From NCBI GenBank assembly GCA_018333075.1, contig BORH01000002.1:310001-374000 (forward strand): a stretch of 64,000 nt of DNA, given 5' to 3'. The first letter of the stretch is position 1; every line of letters starts with the position of its first letter. The notes beneath the pieces are model-generated. The model made no database searches. It had not been told where the DNA came from and worked only from the letters and a program-made list of their open reading frames with translations. Source of the stretch: Heyndrickxia sporothermodurans (lineage in GTDB: Bacteria > Bacillota > Bacilli > Bacillales > Bacillaceae_C). The translations under genes and the position numbers were made by a program. Below, one piece after another: positions 35,502 through 44,831 of this stretch.

Positions 35502-36026
35502 TGCTTCCTCCAAGAATTAAAATAACTTATTCATTATAATTATGTAAAAAACTACATAAAGATAGAGCTCTCATTACGTAAAGGTATGTAGGGATAAATT
35601 GCCAAAAAATTGGATGAGAACTTCCAAGACTATTATACTATATTTACTTTCCTATTTACCTATGCATTTAGTCCTAGATAAAATTGATTAACTATCAATA
35701 TTTTTTACATCTTCTACTTTACAAATGGAAAATATGTCTAACCAGTTCATTCAATATTTAATTATAAAACGTACGACACGAAAATTATCTTGTAAACGAG
35801 TAGTTAGAAAAAGCTTTAAATTATAAGGGGTTTTCTTCAGTGGTTCGCTAAAAGCGATATGAAAGAGTTGAAAAAGTTAAAATCTTTTGTTTTTTTAGAT
35901 ACTTGTACAAGTAAACAACAATAATGATTATTTTGGTATAGAGATATAATTTGAGTATATCTGGTATTTGAAAAATGGGGAATTCTAATAAACTACTTGT
36001 TAAAACAAGTTTCTCATTTAAAAACA
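35502..36026. other. Intergenic stretch, no convincing gene
   Basis: About 520 bases upstream of the chemoreceptor. A 62-codon minus-strand frame at 35848-36036 has no RBS and a low-complexity hydrophobic sequence, so it was not called. Confidence 0.6.
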
Positions 36027-36063
36027 TGAAAGACAAAATGTGCTTTTAATCACATTTTGTCTT
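36027..36063. terminator. Hairpin after the DUF1648 gene
   Basis: AAAGACAAAATGTG and CACATTTTGTCTTT form a perfect 14-bp stem with an 8-base loop. The downstream T stretch is weak on either strand. Confidence 0.7.
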
Positions 36064-36072
36064 TATAAACCC

Positions 36073-37173
36073 TCATGATAAAAAAGCGATACATAAAATA
36101 AGAATTATGGGAGCCAACAATATAATAAATCCTAATGGATGGGCAAGGTTTAATGTCCAGCCCACTCCAAACCGTTTTTCAACAAATAATGAAGGATCAT
36201 TTTTATTGAAATAAAAAATGCCGCCTTTCCAATATTTATCTTCGTCCACATCAGTAATCCCCTCAACAAACTGATGTCCTACGTTTACCCCTGCTTTTGC
36301 TACTTTAATGGAAAAAATAATGGTTCCAATCAGGACGATGATTAAGAAAATGATAGGAGCTGAAATCAATAAAGCATCCTTTATTACATTTGAATGAATC
36401 GTTGTTAATTGAATAAAGGAAAACAGCATAGTCATTAAAACACTGGTTAAAATCATAAACCAGCTTGAATACTTTCTTAATGTAAGCTGACGAATTCTTG
36501 ATGCTTCTGTCGAAACAGCGCTTAGTTTAATTCCAGAGCGTTTAGTCATCTCATTTATTCCTAAGAACATGAACTGCATGACTAATAAAATCAATGAAAG
36601 CGAATGTACTGAGAATAAGTTTTTATCTGTAAATGAATCGGGCTTTCCATTTGGTCCCCAATGAGTTGGTATTTGCTGTGGTAAAGAATCGTATTGAATA
36701 CCTGTATATCCAATTAATCCACATGTAATAATTATTGGAAGTAAAAAGACATACCATGGTAGCATTTCATCCTGAGAACGAACAGATAGATCAGTAACTT
36801 TAACCTCTTTTAGATCTTTACCCCATTTTTTTGTTTTTTTCCTTTGCATGGTCTTCGTATGAAAATAAAAATATAAAGACATACTTAATAAAATGATCAC
36901 AAATTGAACAGCAACACCCGCTAGTACAATAGTATCTTCCAGAGGATTCACTTTTAGAATCCAAATTAAATAACCAATTAGTGTAATAATTGAAAAGCAA
37001 AATACTGTAAGCGAATATCTTTTTTTATAAAGTACAAGTATGCTATCCTTTGTATACCGTTCAGGAATAGTTACTCCAAAAACGATTGTTCGCTTTGCTA
37101 AATAAGGAATTGCTGTTTCAATAGCGATCATAAAAACAAAAATCACCATATTAATTGTTAGTGCCATCTCCAC
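36073..37173 (-). CDS. DUF1648/DUF5808 membrane protein
   Basis: The 366-residue protein has about eight hydrophobic helices. The middle contains the DUF1648 block (L-P-Q-Q-I-P-T-H-W-G-P-N-G-K-P-D, about 163-178) typical of SdpI-like proteins. The C-terminal part has the DUF5808 pattern D-K-Y-W-K-G-G-I-F-Y-F-N, then F-V-E-K-R-F-G-V-G-W-T-L-N. Some SdpI relatives give immunity to killing factors, but most members are uncharacterised. It is translated after a YtrA-type GntR regulator that it follows by 42 bases. Confidence 0.85.
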   Translation of the reverse strand: MEMALTINMVIFVFMIAIETAIPYLAKRTIVFGVTIPERYTKDSILVLYKKRYSLTVFCFSIITLIGYLIWILKVNPLEDTIVLAGVAVQFVIILLSMSLYFYFHTKTMQRKKTKKWGKDLKEVKVTDLSVRSQDEMLPWYVFLLPIIITCGLIGYTGIQYDSLPQQIPTHWGPNGKPDSFTDKNLFSVHSLSLILLVMQFMFLGINEMTKRSGIKLSAVSTEASRIRQLTLRKYSSWFMILTSVLMTMLFSFIQLTTIHSNVIKDALLISAPIIFLIIVLIGTIIFSIKVAKAGVNVGHQFVEGITDVDEDKYWKGGIFYFNKNDPSLFVEKRFGVGWTLNLAHPLGFIILLAPIILILCIAFLS

Positions 37174-37215
37174 TTCCTCCTTTATTCAACCAACCTTTTA
37201 TTTAAAGTTACTTAT

Positions 37216-37602
37216 TTACACTTCATTTTTTAAATCTTGAACAATGGATAAAATAAGTTCCTGAATCTGCACTTTCTCCATTCCTAATACAAGCGCTTCA
37301 GCAAGCATTGGTTTCAATTCAGACTCTATGCGTTTAAATTGGATTTCCTGATTATCCATTTCCTCTGTAGATCGAATAATTGCACCTGATTTTGGAACTA
37401 TTCGAATGATTCCCTTTTTCTCTAACTCATGATAGCTTTTATTAACTGTATGCATATTAACTCCTAAATCAGCTGCAAATGCACGAACAGATGGAAGTGA
37501 GTCACCGGGTCGAATCTTTCCTCTTACAATTCCCTCAATAATTTGATTGGTTAGTTGAGTATAAATAGGTATATCAGAGTTAGGTTCAATTTGGATAATC
37601 AT
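37216..37602 (-). CDS. GntR-family regulator, YtrA type
   Basis: The 128-residue regulator has an N-terminal winged helix (I-P-I-Y-T-Q-L-T-N-Q-I, then G-D-S-L-P-S-V-R-A-F-A and N-M-H-T-V-N-K-S-Y) and a short helical C-terminus, which defines the YtrA subgroup. These usually repress an adjacent transporter or membrane operon in response to cell-envelope antibiotics or peptides. An 8-bp inverted repeat upstream is a candidate operator. Confidence 0.9.
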   Translation of the reverse strand: MIIQIEPNSDIPIYTQLTNQIIEGIVRGKIRPGDSLPSVRAFAADLGVNMHTVNKSYHELEKKGIIRIVPKSGAIIRSTEEMDNQEIQFKRIESELKPMLAEALVLGMEKVQIQELILSIVQDLKNEV

Positions 37603-37640
37603 AGTTAACTCCTTTCTGTTCTATTATAATTATAACAACC

Positions 37641-37663
37641 TTGTTCTACTTTGTATAGAACAA
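37641..37663. promoter_or_regulatory. Candidate operator of the YtrA-type regulator
   Basis: TTGTTCTA and TAGAACAA (8-bp inverted repeat, 7-base spacer) lie about 40 bases upstream of the GntR start codon. Confidence 0.6.
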
Positions 37664-37944
37664 AGTTGCCTATTTTATCATTTTGTATTTTTAACCATAT
37701 TTTCATTCTTAAAATGTAATACATTTAGAATTTCATGGTCAAGAATGAAGCGGGAAAAATTATACCTAACAAAAAAGAGTTGCAATTTACACAACTCTGA
37801 ATTATCTTCAAATGGAATATGCTTGTTTATTAATCCAATATTGGACTGTTACAAATAAGTAATGTGTTGAGTGTATTTATATCTTTAATAGAGTTATAAT
37901 AAAAGAAACAGAATCTATGCAATATTAAAGGATGGTGACTTTCC

Positions 37945-38079
37945 ATGAAAAATCGTGATAAAAGGCGAAAAAGGAAACGTGACTTTCTGAAGAATTATTT
38001 AAAGGATAGATTAAAAAATTGGAAGCCTGGAACAGAAAAATCGCCTGTATCCAATAGTGAAAGGAACTTAGATAAATAA
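37945..38079 (+). CDS. Small basic protein
   Basis: The 44-residue product begins M-K-N-R-D-K-R-R-K-R-K-R and is strongly basic throughout. AAAGGATGGTGA lies about 10 bases upstream and a clear terminator lies downstream, so it is probably a real small gene. No family recognised. RNA or membrane binding is only a guess from charge. Confidence 0.55.
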   Translation: MKNRDKRRKRKRDFLKNYLKDRLKNWKPGTEKSPVSNSERNLDK

Positions 38080-38104
38080 TTTTTTTAATATTACTCCTAA
38101 TTAC

Positions 38105-38138
38105 CCTCCCTATTCTAGGGAGGAATATTCTTTTTTTG
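38105..38138 (+). terminator. Terminator after the small basic gene
   Basis: CCTCCCT and AGGGAGG with a 5-base loop, then seven T after a short spacer. Confidence 0.75.
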
Positions 38139-38139
38139 T

Positions 38140-38310
38140 TTAGATTTTTTCTAATTCTTCTTCGAAATAAAAAGTAGTTGGATGTTCCGTCACAATATAA
38201 GAGTACCGTTTCATATTTTTAATATACTGTGATTTCGAAATGGTAACAATTTCATTGGTCTCGCTAATTTTAACCAATTCATTTTTTTTAAACTTGTTAT
38301 TTTCCTTCAT
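38140..38310 (-). CDS. Small hypothetical protein
   Basis: The 56-residue product begins M-K-E-N-N-K-F-K-K-N-E-L-V-K-I and ends E-E-E-L-E-K-I. It looks like a small beta-rich (SH3-like) fold. The start at 38310 follows AAGGTGTATATA, and a longer in-frame start has no RBS. No family assigned. Confidence 0.55.
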   Translation of the reverse strand: MKENNKFKKNELVKISETNEIVTISKSQYIKNMKRYSYIVTEHPTTFYFEEELEKI

Positions 38311-38429
38311 TATATACACCTTCTTTATATTTATTATACCATACAATTAAGATATACTTATGACTGGAAATACTTCCTTTCAATTTCCAACTCTTTATGT
38401 TATGCTTTATTAAAGTGAGGTGTCCATTT

Positions 38430-38648
38430 TTGACCAATTATAAAGCAAAAAAGAGTAACCTTAACACACTTTTATTACAAAGAAACATGAATTTGGAGAT
38501 ATTAGAAAAGAATACAAAAATACCCAAGAACCAACTTGAGGAATACTTAACAAAAAAAGTGATGAATTTAAATACCGCAATGACAATTTCCAAGCAATTG
38601 AATTGTCAAATTGAAGATTTATACGAGTGGAAAACAGTTGAAAATTGA
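38430..38648 (+). CDS. XRE-family helix-turn-helix regulator
   Basis: The 72-residue protein consists of one Cro/C1-type helix-turn-helix (L-N-T-L-L-L-Q-R-N-M, then L-E-E-Y-L-T-K-K and M-T-I-S-K-Q-L-N-C). It ends I-E-D-L-Y-E-W like many small XRE proteins. A TTG at 38430 after GTGAGGTG is preferred to the ATG at 38397, which has no RBS. Targets unknown. Confidence 0.8.
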   Translation: MTNYKAKKSNLNTLLLQRNMNLEILEKNTKIPKNQLEEYLTKKVMNLNTAMTISKQLNCQIEDLYEWKTVEN

Positions 38649-38666
38649 GTTTATTAAATTGATGAT

Positions 38667-38710
38667 AAAAAGGGATACCTCATATATCAACACTTATGAG
38701 GTATCCCTTT
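38667..38710. terminator. Bidirectional terminator between convergent genes
   Basis: AAAGGGATACCTCATA pairs with TATGAGGTATCCCTTT (one extra T at the loop). It serves the XRE gene on one strand and the HlyIII gene on the other. Confidence 0.9.
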
Positions 38711-38726
38711 AATCTATATTTGAACT

Positions 38727-39374
38727 TTATTTTAAAAATAAAAAAATACCAAAAAAGTGACATGCGGAACCAGCCAAAACAAAAACATGCCAAACTGCAT
38801 GATGATATTTAAATCCTCTCCATATATAAAAAATCGAACCAAATGTATAAATTAACCCACCAACAACTAATAATATGATTCCACCTGAGCTTAGGTTCTG
38901 TATGATTGGTTTCCAAACAGTTACAATCGACCAACCCATTAATAGATATATAAAAGTTGAAGTATATAAATATTTTTTTACAAAAAAACATTTAAAAATT
39001 GTACCCAATATCGCTAAGCCCCATACAAATCCAAAAATAGTCCAGCCTTGCCATCCTTTCACAATAATAAATAAGTATGGTGTATACGTACCAGCAATAA
39101 AAAAGTAGATAGCAGAATGGTCAAATATTTCGAACAAATCTTTCGCTTTCCCTTCCCTAAGGCCGTGTACAAGTGTTGATGAAATATATAAAAGGAACAT
39201 TGTCACCCCAAAGATTGTAAAGCTAACGATATGCCATGTATCTCCATAGATACTTGAGTATATTACCAAAAGGATAAGTGCCACAATACTTAATAAAGCA
39301 CCTATACCATGAGTAATCGAGTTAGCTATTTCTTCTCCTCTTGAAAACGAATGAGTTGCTGCCAATGAAATCAC
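38727..39374 (-). CDS. Hemolysin III/PAQR-family membrane protein
   Basis: The 215-residue seven-helix protein has the conserved S-x3-H and D-H-S-A-I-Y motifs (S-S-T-L-V-H-G, about 65-71; F-D-H-S-A-I-Y-F, about 84-91). The C-terminal H-A-V-W-H-V-F-V-L-A-G-S-x-C-H-F completes the putative zinc site. Despite the name, members act in lipid or membrane homeostasis rather than proven haemolysis. Confidence 0.92.
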   Translation of the reverse strand: MISLAATHSFSRGEEIANSITHGIGALLSIVALILLVIYSSIYGDTWHIVSFTIFGVTMFLLYISSTLVHGLREGKAKDLFEIFDHSAIYFFIAGTYTPYLFIIVKGWQGWTIFGFVWGLAILGTIFKCFFVKKYLYTSTFIYLLMGWSIVTVWKPIIQNLSSGGIILLVVGGLIYTFGSIFYIWRGFKYHHAVWHVFVLAGSACHFFGIFLFLK

Positions 39375-39557
39375 ATCCTATTCCATAATTTAACCCTTAA
39401 TAAGAATCATCACTGAAATGAATTCCCTCAAATGATATGTATAATTGTATCACTTTTCTAACAAAATTATTAAAGAAAAGGAAGATTTAATCATTCGATC
39501 CTTCTCTTTTCATTGGTTTCTTTGAGAAATAATGTAGTATATCAATTAATGTGATTA

Positions 39558-39590
39558 TAAAAACACCTTGCAAACCATCACAAGGTGTTT
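39558..39590 (-). terminator. Terminator after the C39 pseudogene
   Basis: AAACACCTTG and CAAGGTGTTT arms are followed by five T on the minus strand. Confidence 0.85.
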
Positions 39591-39609
39591 AATATTTGCC
39601 AAAATATAT

Positions 39610-41027
39610 TTAATTATAGCTTATCGCCTGATTTCCAAATTGCTTCCATCCATCAATAAATTGCTTAAGTGGCTTTTTTTTTCTTTCCATCAAGTGGATC
39701 ATTAAAATAAACATACTTATTATCATATCCTGTAATTAATACTGAGTGTTCCTTATAAGTGATTCGAACTTTTCCTGTTGGAGTATGCCAAGTTGTCCAA
39801 TATTTGTTTGGAACATGCTGAACCAACTAGTTGTAACAACCCATACCGGATGACCGGCAGCGATATACTCCTTAACTGAATCGAATGAGCTACCTGTAAA
39901 ATCAATTATTCGATTAGGCATATATTTAGATGCCAGATTTGCAATAGGACCATGATATACACCTAATCCCGGTTTACTAAAAGTATATATATTTCCGACA
40001 AATCCTGTATAAGGATTTTCAAAGTACACCTTTCCATCTTTTATCCGAAATGGTGTATTGTCTTTCTTTATTTTCTTAGCAAGGACTGGTTTATCTACTT
40101 TTACTCCTGCATGACCGAGTAGCATTGATAGGCTTGTCACTTCACAGCCGCGTGCAAGTTCAGGCATTTGCTTAACAACAGACACATTAAGAATTTTTTT
40201 TGAAGGTCTCTTATTTGCTTTTACTTTAACACTTCGAATCTTACTTTTATTTAGTGAAGCATCAACTGCATAAAACATAAAAATCGTGTTTGCTTTTTGA
40301 AGTGGCATTCTATAGGTAAATTTACCGGTAGAATTCGTTTTGAATAGTAGCTAACCTTCTATTTCCTTTAAGAATATAAAGTTTAGCATTTGACTCAGTT
40401 GATCCTTTAATTGAAAACATTTTATCTAATAATCCATCCATTTTGGGCACAGCTTGTGGTACTTCATCAGCAACCTTTATCTTTACGACTCCACTTTTTC
40501 TTCCGGCCTATCTATTATGGATACATTGGTTCCTGCTTTAAGTACTAATCCTTTTTCAACTGGTAGACTGGAAGTGCTGAAGCGTATAGTACAGTTTACA
40601 TAAAAACCGAAAACAAAATGAAATCTATTAAACTACAAAATACAAATTCTTTTCGATTTAAGTACTTTTATTAGATATAGGATCAACCAGCGGTTTATTT
40701 GGTGCAGGTGCTGGCAAAACTTTTTTATTTATAACCAATTCTTCTCCATTTTTCTCAAAAACTATCCTTACTTGTTTATTAATTGTTAATAGATTTGAAG
40801 GAAAAAACTCGAAATAACCAGTTGCTTCGTCGTATGATTTCAAACTAAGTTCTTGATCGTCAATATATGCCTTAATTGAGGTTTGATTTAAGGCTTTTCC
40901 AGCTATCACTTGATCTTTATCATTTATCGAATGAATGGTTGGAGATTCTTCTGCTGCATAGCCAGGAAGTTTTAAGAAAATAAGGGGGAACAATAATAAA
41001 TATGAAGACAGCAAATTTTCTAATCAT
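39610..41027 (-). pseudogene. Decayed secreted C39-like peptidase with Ig-like domains
   Basis: Pieces in several frames line up as one secreted protein: a signal peptide (M-I-R-K-F-A-V-F-I-F, from ATG 41027), an Ig-like domain up to about 40658, and a second domain with L-V-L-K-A-G-T-N-V-S-I-I-D. A linker domain G-S-T-E-S-N-A-K-L-Y follows. The C39_2-type region has L-A-R-G-C-E-V-T-S-L-S-M-L-L (catalytic Cys), then H-S-V-L-I-T-G-Y-D and N-D-P-L-D-G (His and Asp side). At least six shifts occur, one in an A9 run, so no intact product is made. Confidence 0.82.
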
Positions 41028-41221
41028 AATCCTTACACTCCGTTGCTCATTAATTTAAAGGAAAAACTTACCTATACTTAATCATATAAACTCTGAATTA
41101 AATAGCAACATAATTATCAATAATAGATTCACCTATTACAAACAGTGATAAATATTGATCATATGATTAGTAAATTCAATTCTCATTAGATTATTTTAAG
41201 AAATTTCACCTCATATAAAAA

Positions 41222-41256
41222 AACAAAAAAGACTACACTTTAAAGAATATAGTCTA
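41222..41256 (-). terminator. Terminator after the RlaP-type gene
   Basis: AGACTA and TAGTCT arms, extended by weak pairs, with a T6GT7 run on the minus strand. Confidence 0.75.
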
Positions 41257-41293
41257 AGTATCAGATTTGAGGCAATATAATATAAAAGATTAA

Positions 41294-42064
41294 TTATCTC
41301 CAAGCTTCTTTCAATGCATTTCTAAACAATTCGTTAAGCTGTTCAGTCGGATCCAAATTATTTTTATTCAAAGAGGTTGTGTATTGAGATAGTTTTTCCA
41401 CTTCTAATTGAATGAACTCTTTAATTAAATTTATGTTAACAATAATATCCAATTCTATTCCATTTATTTTTAAATCACGTAACTTTACTATCTCTTTTTT
41501 CAGCTCTCCTTCTGGTAGAAGTTCATTTACCAATACAGTAAATTCAACTGGAGGAAAGCAATGGTTTTGTTCAATCCATTTTGCAGCAAGTATGGGACGC
41601 AATATATAGAAATATTTTTTTATCTTTAACTGGTCTTTGTGCAAAAAATCACGAATATTTTTCTTTGCCATATGTAAATAGTGATAAAAACATGCTTTTG
41701 GATCAAAAACCGTACTTGTTAATTTTTTTAACTGCATGATAACTGAATAAGATTGATAATAGATTATTCCAGAGCTAAGCCATTCTAATATAGACGGATT
41801 TGATTTACGAAATAGCCTGAGCGCTTTTTGAAGATCCCACCCATTCATATCTAATACATCATCGATAGGTAACTCAATTACATCTCTTTTTTGGTCAATT
41901 GATAAGTACCATTCCTTCGAATGGAGGTAAATAAATCGAACATCATAATCACTATCTATCGATGAAAGTTCCCATGATCGACTTCCAGAATCACAGGCAT
42001 ATAATACTTTTACATTATACGCCCGTTCAATTTTTTTCAGCTCATCTACTATTCTTTTGTGCAT
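41294..42064 (-). CDS. RlaP/YcgL-type predicted nucleotidyltransferase
   Basis: The 256-residue product has the nucleotidyltransferase pattern C-D-S-G-S-R-S-W-E (about 24-32), then S-D-Y-D-V-R-F-I-Y (about 38-46). It is followed by a helical region with I-L-E-W-L-S-S and R-P-I-L-A-A-K-W-I-E, characteristic of the RlaP family (YcgL in B. subtilis). Relatives in other genomes sit beside RNA ligases, but no ligase is seen here. Target unknown. Confidence 0.85.
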   Translation of the reverse strand: MHKRIVDELKKIERAYNVKVLYACDSGSRSWELSSIDSDYDVRFIYLHSKEWYLSIDQKRDVIELPIDDVLDMNGWDLQKALRLFRKSNPSILEWLSSGIIYYQSYSVIMQLKKLTSTVFDPKACFYHYLHMAKKNIRDFLHKDQLKIKKYFYILRPILAAKWIEQNHCFPPVEFTVLVNELLPEGELKKEIVKLRDLKINGIELDIIVNINLIKEFIQLEVEKLSQYTTSLNKNNLDPTEQLNELFRNALKEAWR

Positions 42065-42114
42065 ATGACACCTCTGTATGTTGCTTTTCTTTTCCTATCT
42101 TATCATGCTGTGAA

Positions 42115-42153
42115 TAAAAAAAAAGAAAGCAAATAACTTTAACTGTTTGCTTT
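42115..42153 (-). terminator. Terminator after the amino-acid ABC operon
   Basis: AAAGCAAA and TTTGCTTT arms, then a run of about ten T with one interruption on the minus strand. It ends the 45.6-42.2 kb operon. Confidence 0.85.
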
Positions 42154-42164
42154 ATTGTAATAAG

Positions 42165-42920
42165 TTAAAAGGCTTCATTTTTTGCTAGAAACCTCTTTGT
42201 TCTTTCTTCACTTGGTCGAAGGAATATTTGATCTGGTGACCCTTCCTCTACAATGATTCCCCCATCCATAAAAATAATACGGTCGGCGACCTCACGAGCA
42301 AATCCCATCTCATGTGTAACAACAACCATCGTCATTCCTTCTTGAGCCAATTCCTTCATCACAAGAAGAACTTCCCTAACAAGCTCAGGATCAAGTGCTG
42401 ATGTCGGTTCATCATAAAGCATGACCATTGGCTCCATAGATAACGCTCTGGCAATGGCAACCCTTTGCTGCTGCCCACCCGATAATTGTGAAGGATAATG
42501 GTTGCAGCGTTCACCAAGTCCTACTTTATGTAAGAGTGCCTCTGCTAGTTGTCTCACTTCCTCACGTTGTCTCTTTTTAATCACCATCGGGCCTTCCATA
42601 ACATTCTCAATCGCTGTCTTATGTGGAAAGAGATTAAATTGCTGAAATACAAAACCGGTATTTTTTCGTATTTCATTGATGATTTTTTTTCTTGTACGAT
42701 TTAGTTTTTCGCCAGAAGGTAAACAATGATTTCCTACTATGATCATTCCTTCATCTGGCTCTTCTAAATGGGTTATACAACGCAATAAAGTAGACTTTCC
42801 TGATCCACTTGGCCCCATGATTACAGCCACTTCACTCTTATTAACTGTTAAGCTAATTCCTTTTAATACTTCATTATTTGCATATGATTTTTTAATATTT
42901 GATAATTGAACAACACCCAT
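42165..42920 (-). CDS. Polar amino-acid ABC transporter ATPase
   Basis: The 251-residue ATPase is of the polar-amino-acid import class (GlnQ/TcyC-like). It has Walker [10 protein letters not shown] (about 33-41), the L-S-G-G-Q-Q-Q-R signature (about 142-149), Walker [13 protein letters not shown] and the switch His in V-V-V-T-H-E-M-G. The start at 42920 follows ATGGAGG at good spacing. An ATG six codons earlier lies inside that RBS region. It is the last gene of the operon. Confidence 0.92.
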   Translation of the reverse strand: MGVVQLSNIKKSYANNEVLKGISLTVNKSEVAVIMGPSGSGKSTLLRCITHLEEPDEGMIIVGNHCLPSGEKLNRTRKKIINEIRKNTGFVFQQFNLFPHKTAIENVMEGPMVIKKRQREEVRQLAEALLHKVGLGERCNHYPSQLSGGQQQRVAIARALSMEPMVMLYDEPTSALDPELVREVLLVMKELAQEGMTMVVVTHEMGFAREVADRIIFMDGGIIVEEGSPDQIFLRPSEERTKRFLAKNEAF

Positions 42921-42941
42921 AGCATCCTCCATCCCCATTTA

Positions 42942-43598
42942 TTAGTGTACCAAATGTTTTGATGTTCTTTTCTCCATCTTGTTTAATAATAGTGTAAAAA
43001 AAGTTATTATAATCCAATATAATACAGCAGCCATTAATAATAATGTTAATGGTTCAAAGGTTTTGGCAATTAATAGTGAAGACATTTGTAATAATTCAGT
43101 TACCGTAATAACTGATACAAGAGAAGTATCTTTAATTAAAACGATAAAGGTATTTGATAAAGTTGGGATTGCAATTCTTATGCTTTGCGGTAAAATAATT
43201 CTTCTTAGTGCTTGCCCATAGGTCATTCCTAATGAAACAGAAGCCTCCATTTGCCCTTTATCAACCGACATAATAGCTGAGCGAAACGACTCACATAAAT
43301 AGGCTCCTGCATTTAAACTTAGAGCTAATATTCCAGAAGGAATCGGACTTAATTCAATATTGATTTGTGGAAGTCCGTAATATATAACAAATATTTGAAC
43401 TAATAATGGTGTGCCACGAAAAATAGAAACATAGACTGATGCAATGCCTTTCAATAGACTAAACTTCGATATTCTTGCTAAAGCTGTAAAAAAACCAATA
43501 ATTAATGCAATTAATATAGAAATAATTGCTAATAATATCGTCATCAATGTTGCATTTAACAATGAAGGTAATGATTCAATAATGATTGAGACATTCAT
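42942..43598 (-). CDS. Polar amino-acid ABC transporter permease
   Basis: The 218-residue permease has five hydrophobic helices and the HisMQ-type EAA loop (E-A-S-V-S-L-G-M-T-Y-G-Q-A-L-R-R-I-I-L-P-Q, with E at about 138). R-G-T-P-L-L-V-Q (about 61-68) is typical of the family. It lies between the oxidoreductase and the ATPase. Substrate unknown, see the binding protein. Confidence 0.92.
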   Translation of the reverse strand: MNVSIIIESLPSLLNATLMTILLAIISILIALIIGFFTALARISKFSLLKGIASVYVSIFRGTPLLVQIFVIYYGLPQINIELSPIPSGILALSLNAGAYLCESFRSAIMSVDKGQMEASVSLGMTYGQALRRIILPQSIRIAIPTLSNTFIVLIKDTSLVSVITVTELLQMSSLLIAKTFEPLTLLLMAAVLYWIIITFFTLLLNKMEKRTSKHLVH

Positions 43599-43649
43599 GA
43601 AGCTTCCTCCATTTCTCTATTAAAAAGGTTCTTTCATGCAAGTAACCTT

Positions 43650-44801
43650 TTAAAGCTTATTATCATAAAAATTGATTTGAACACCTAATTGATTCAATTC
43701 CTCCATAAAGGGTAAAAAACGATCTCCAATAATGATGTTTTCTATTGGAACAATTCCTCTTTCTTTTACCTTTCCTGAAGCAATCCAGGTTGCCATTAGC
43801 ATGGCTGGTATCGCAGTTGTCTTTGCCATCGATGTAATATCGCGTTTATGATCATAGAAGTCAATCATTTCCCATGTTATTTTTCTTTCTTCTCCTTCTT
43901 TTAATCCGTATACATCAACTCTTAAAACCGTAATATCTTCATTTGATTCACCTTTTAATTTTGGAGCTAATATCTTTTCTGTAAAAAATCTAGGGGTAAT
44001 ATAGTGGCCATCTAAATCTATAGGGGTATCGTCGAAAAATCCTAATTCAGCTAATGTCGCCATTTTGTCCCAATGACCCGCATAACGAACCGTTTTTTCG
44101 TACAGTTTATTCACTTTATCTTTCAGTGTATGTGCTGTGCTATGTGCATCAGTAATCACTGCTTCACATTCACCTACAGGGTCAGGGAAGGTTAGTTTTT
44201 CTAATCCTGATATAGGAGGCAATTTGATTAATTCTCCGTTTTCCACTGCTGTTGCAGGTCTTGTATAGAGACCCATTACACTTTCCAAACGGAAAACAAC
44301 CTGATACCAAAGCGGAGGTAAGGGATGTCTTGGAATTCCCCCGCAAATCATTACAGCTTCATGTGCTTCATCTAGCATTTGAATACCTTGTGCAACAAGA
44401 AAGTTTGTGATCCCTGGAGCCACGCCACATCCAGGAACGATTAATACTCCAGCTTCTTTCGCTTGATCATCTAGATTTATCTTTTCTTCAAATTTTGAAC
44501 CGACTAAATCTACTATATGACACTCAGCTTTTATTGCAGCACGTATGACTGGTAAACTAAGTGAATGAGGTAAACAAGCAACGCCAATATCTGCTTCAAG
44601 AAGCACTTTGTAAATTTCTTCCTCAGATTGAAGTGAAGTTACAAATCCTTTGACCTTTGAATGATTTGCTTGATCTAAACATTTATCAATGCTTTTTTTA
44701 CTTACATCGACTGCTGTTATTGTTTTGATAACTGAATAATGAACTAGTTCACATACAACGGTTGTCCCAATCATTCCAGTGCCTAATACAACGACATGCA
44801 T
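43650..44801 (-). CDS. Saccharopine dehydrogenase-like / lysine 6-dehydrogenase-like oxidoreductase
   Basis: The 383-residue enzyme has an N-terminal Rossmann domain (V-V-V-L-G-T-G-M-I-G, about 3-12; D at the end of strand 2, about 32). A C-terminal saccharopine dehydrogenase domain starts with V-P-G-C-G-V-A-P-G-I-T-N (about 132-143). Known relatives include lysine 6-dehydrogenase, which deaminates L-lysine with NAD. Its place inside an amino-acid uptake operon suggests that it metabolises the imported amino acid. Lysine or a related diamino acid is a guess. Confidence 0.8.
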   Translation of the reverse strand: MHVVVLGTGMIGTTVVCELVHYSVIKTITAVDVSKKSIDKCLDQANHSKVKGFVTSLQSEEEIYKVLLEADIGVACLPHSLSLPVIRAAIKAECHIVDLVGSKFEEKINLDDQAKEAGVLIVPGCGVAPGITNFLVAQGIQMLDEAHEAVMICGGIPRHPLPPLWYQVVFRLESVMGLYTRPATAVENGELIKLPPISGLEKLTFPDPVGECEAVITDAHSTAHTLKDKVNKLYEKTVRYAGHWDKMATLAELGFFDDTPIDLDGHYITPRFFTEKILAPKLKGESNEDITVLRVDVYGLKEGEERKITWEMIDFYDHKRDITSMAKTTAIPAMLMATWIASGKVKERGIVPIENIIIGDRFLPFMEELNQLGVQINFYDNKL

Positions 44802-44831
44802 TTGAATTCATCTCCTCCACTTGATCCTTTA

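Noticed and set aside
35848-36036. 62-codon minus-strand frame
   Set aside because: No ribosome binding site, low-complexity hydrophobic composition, and it overlaps a terminator hairpin.
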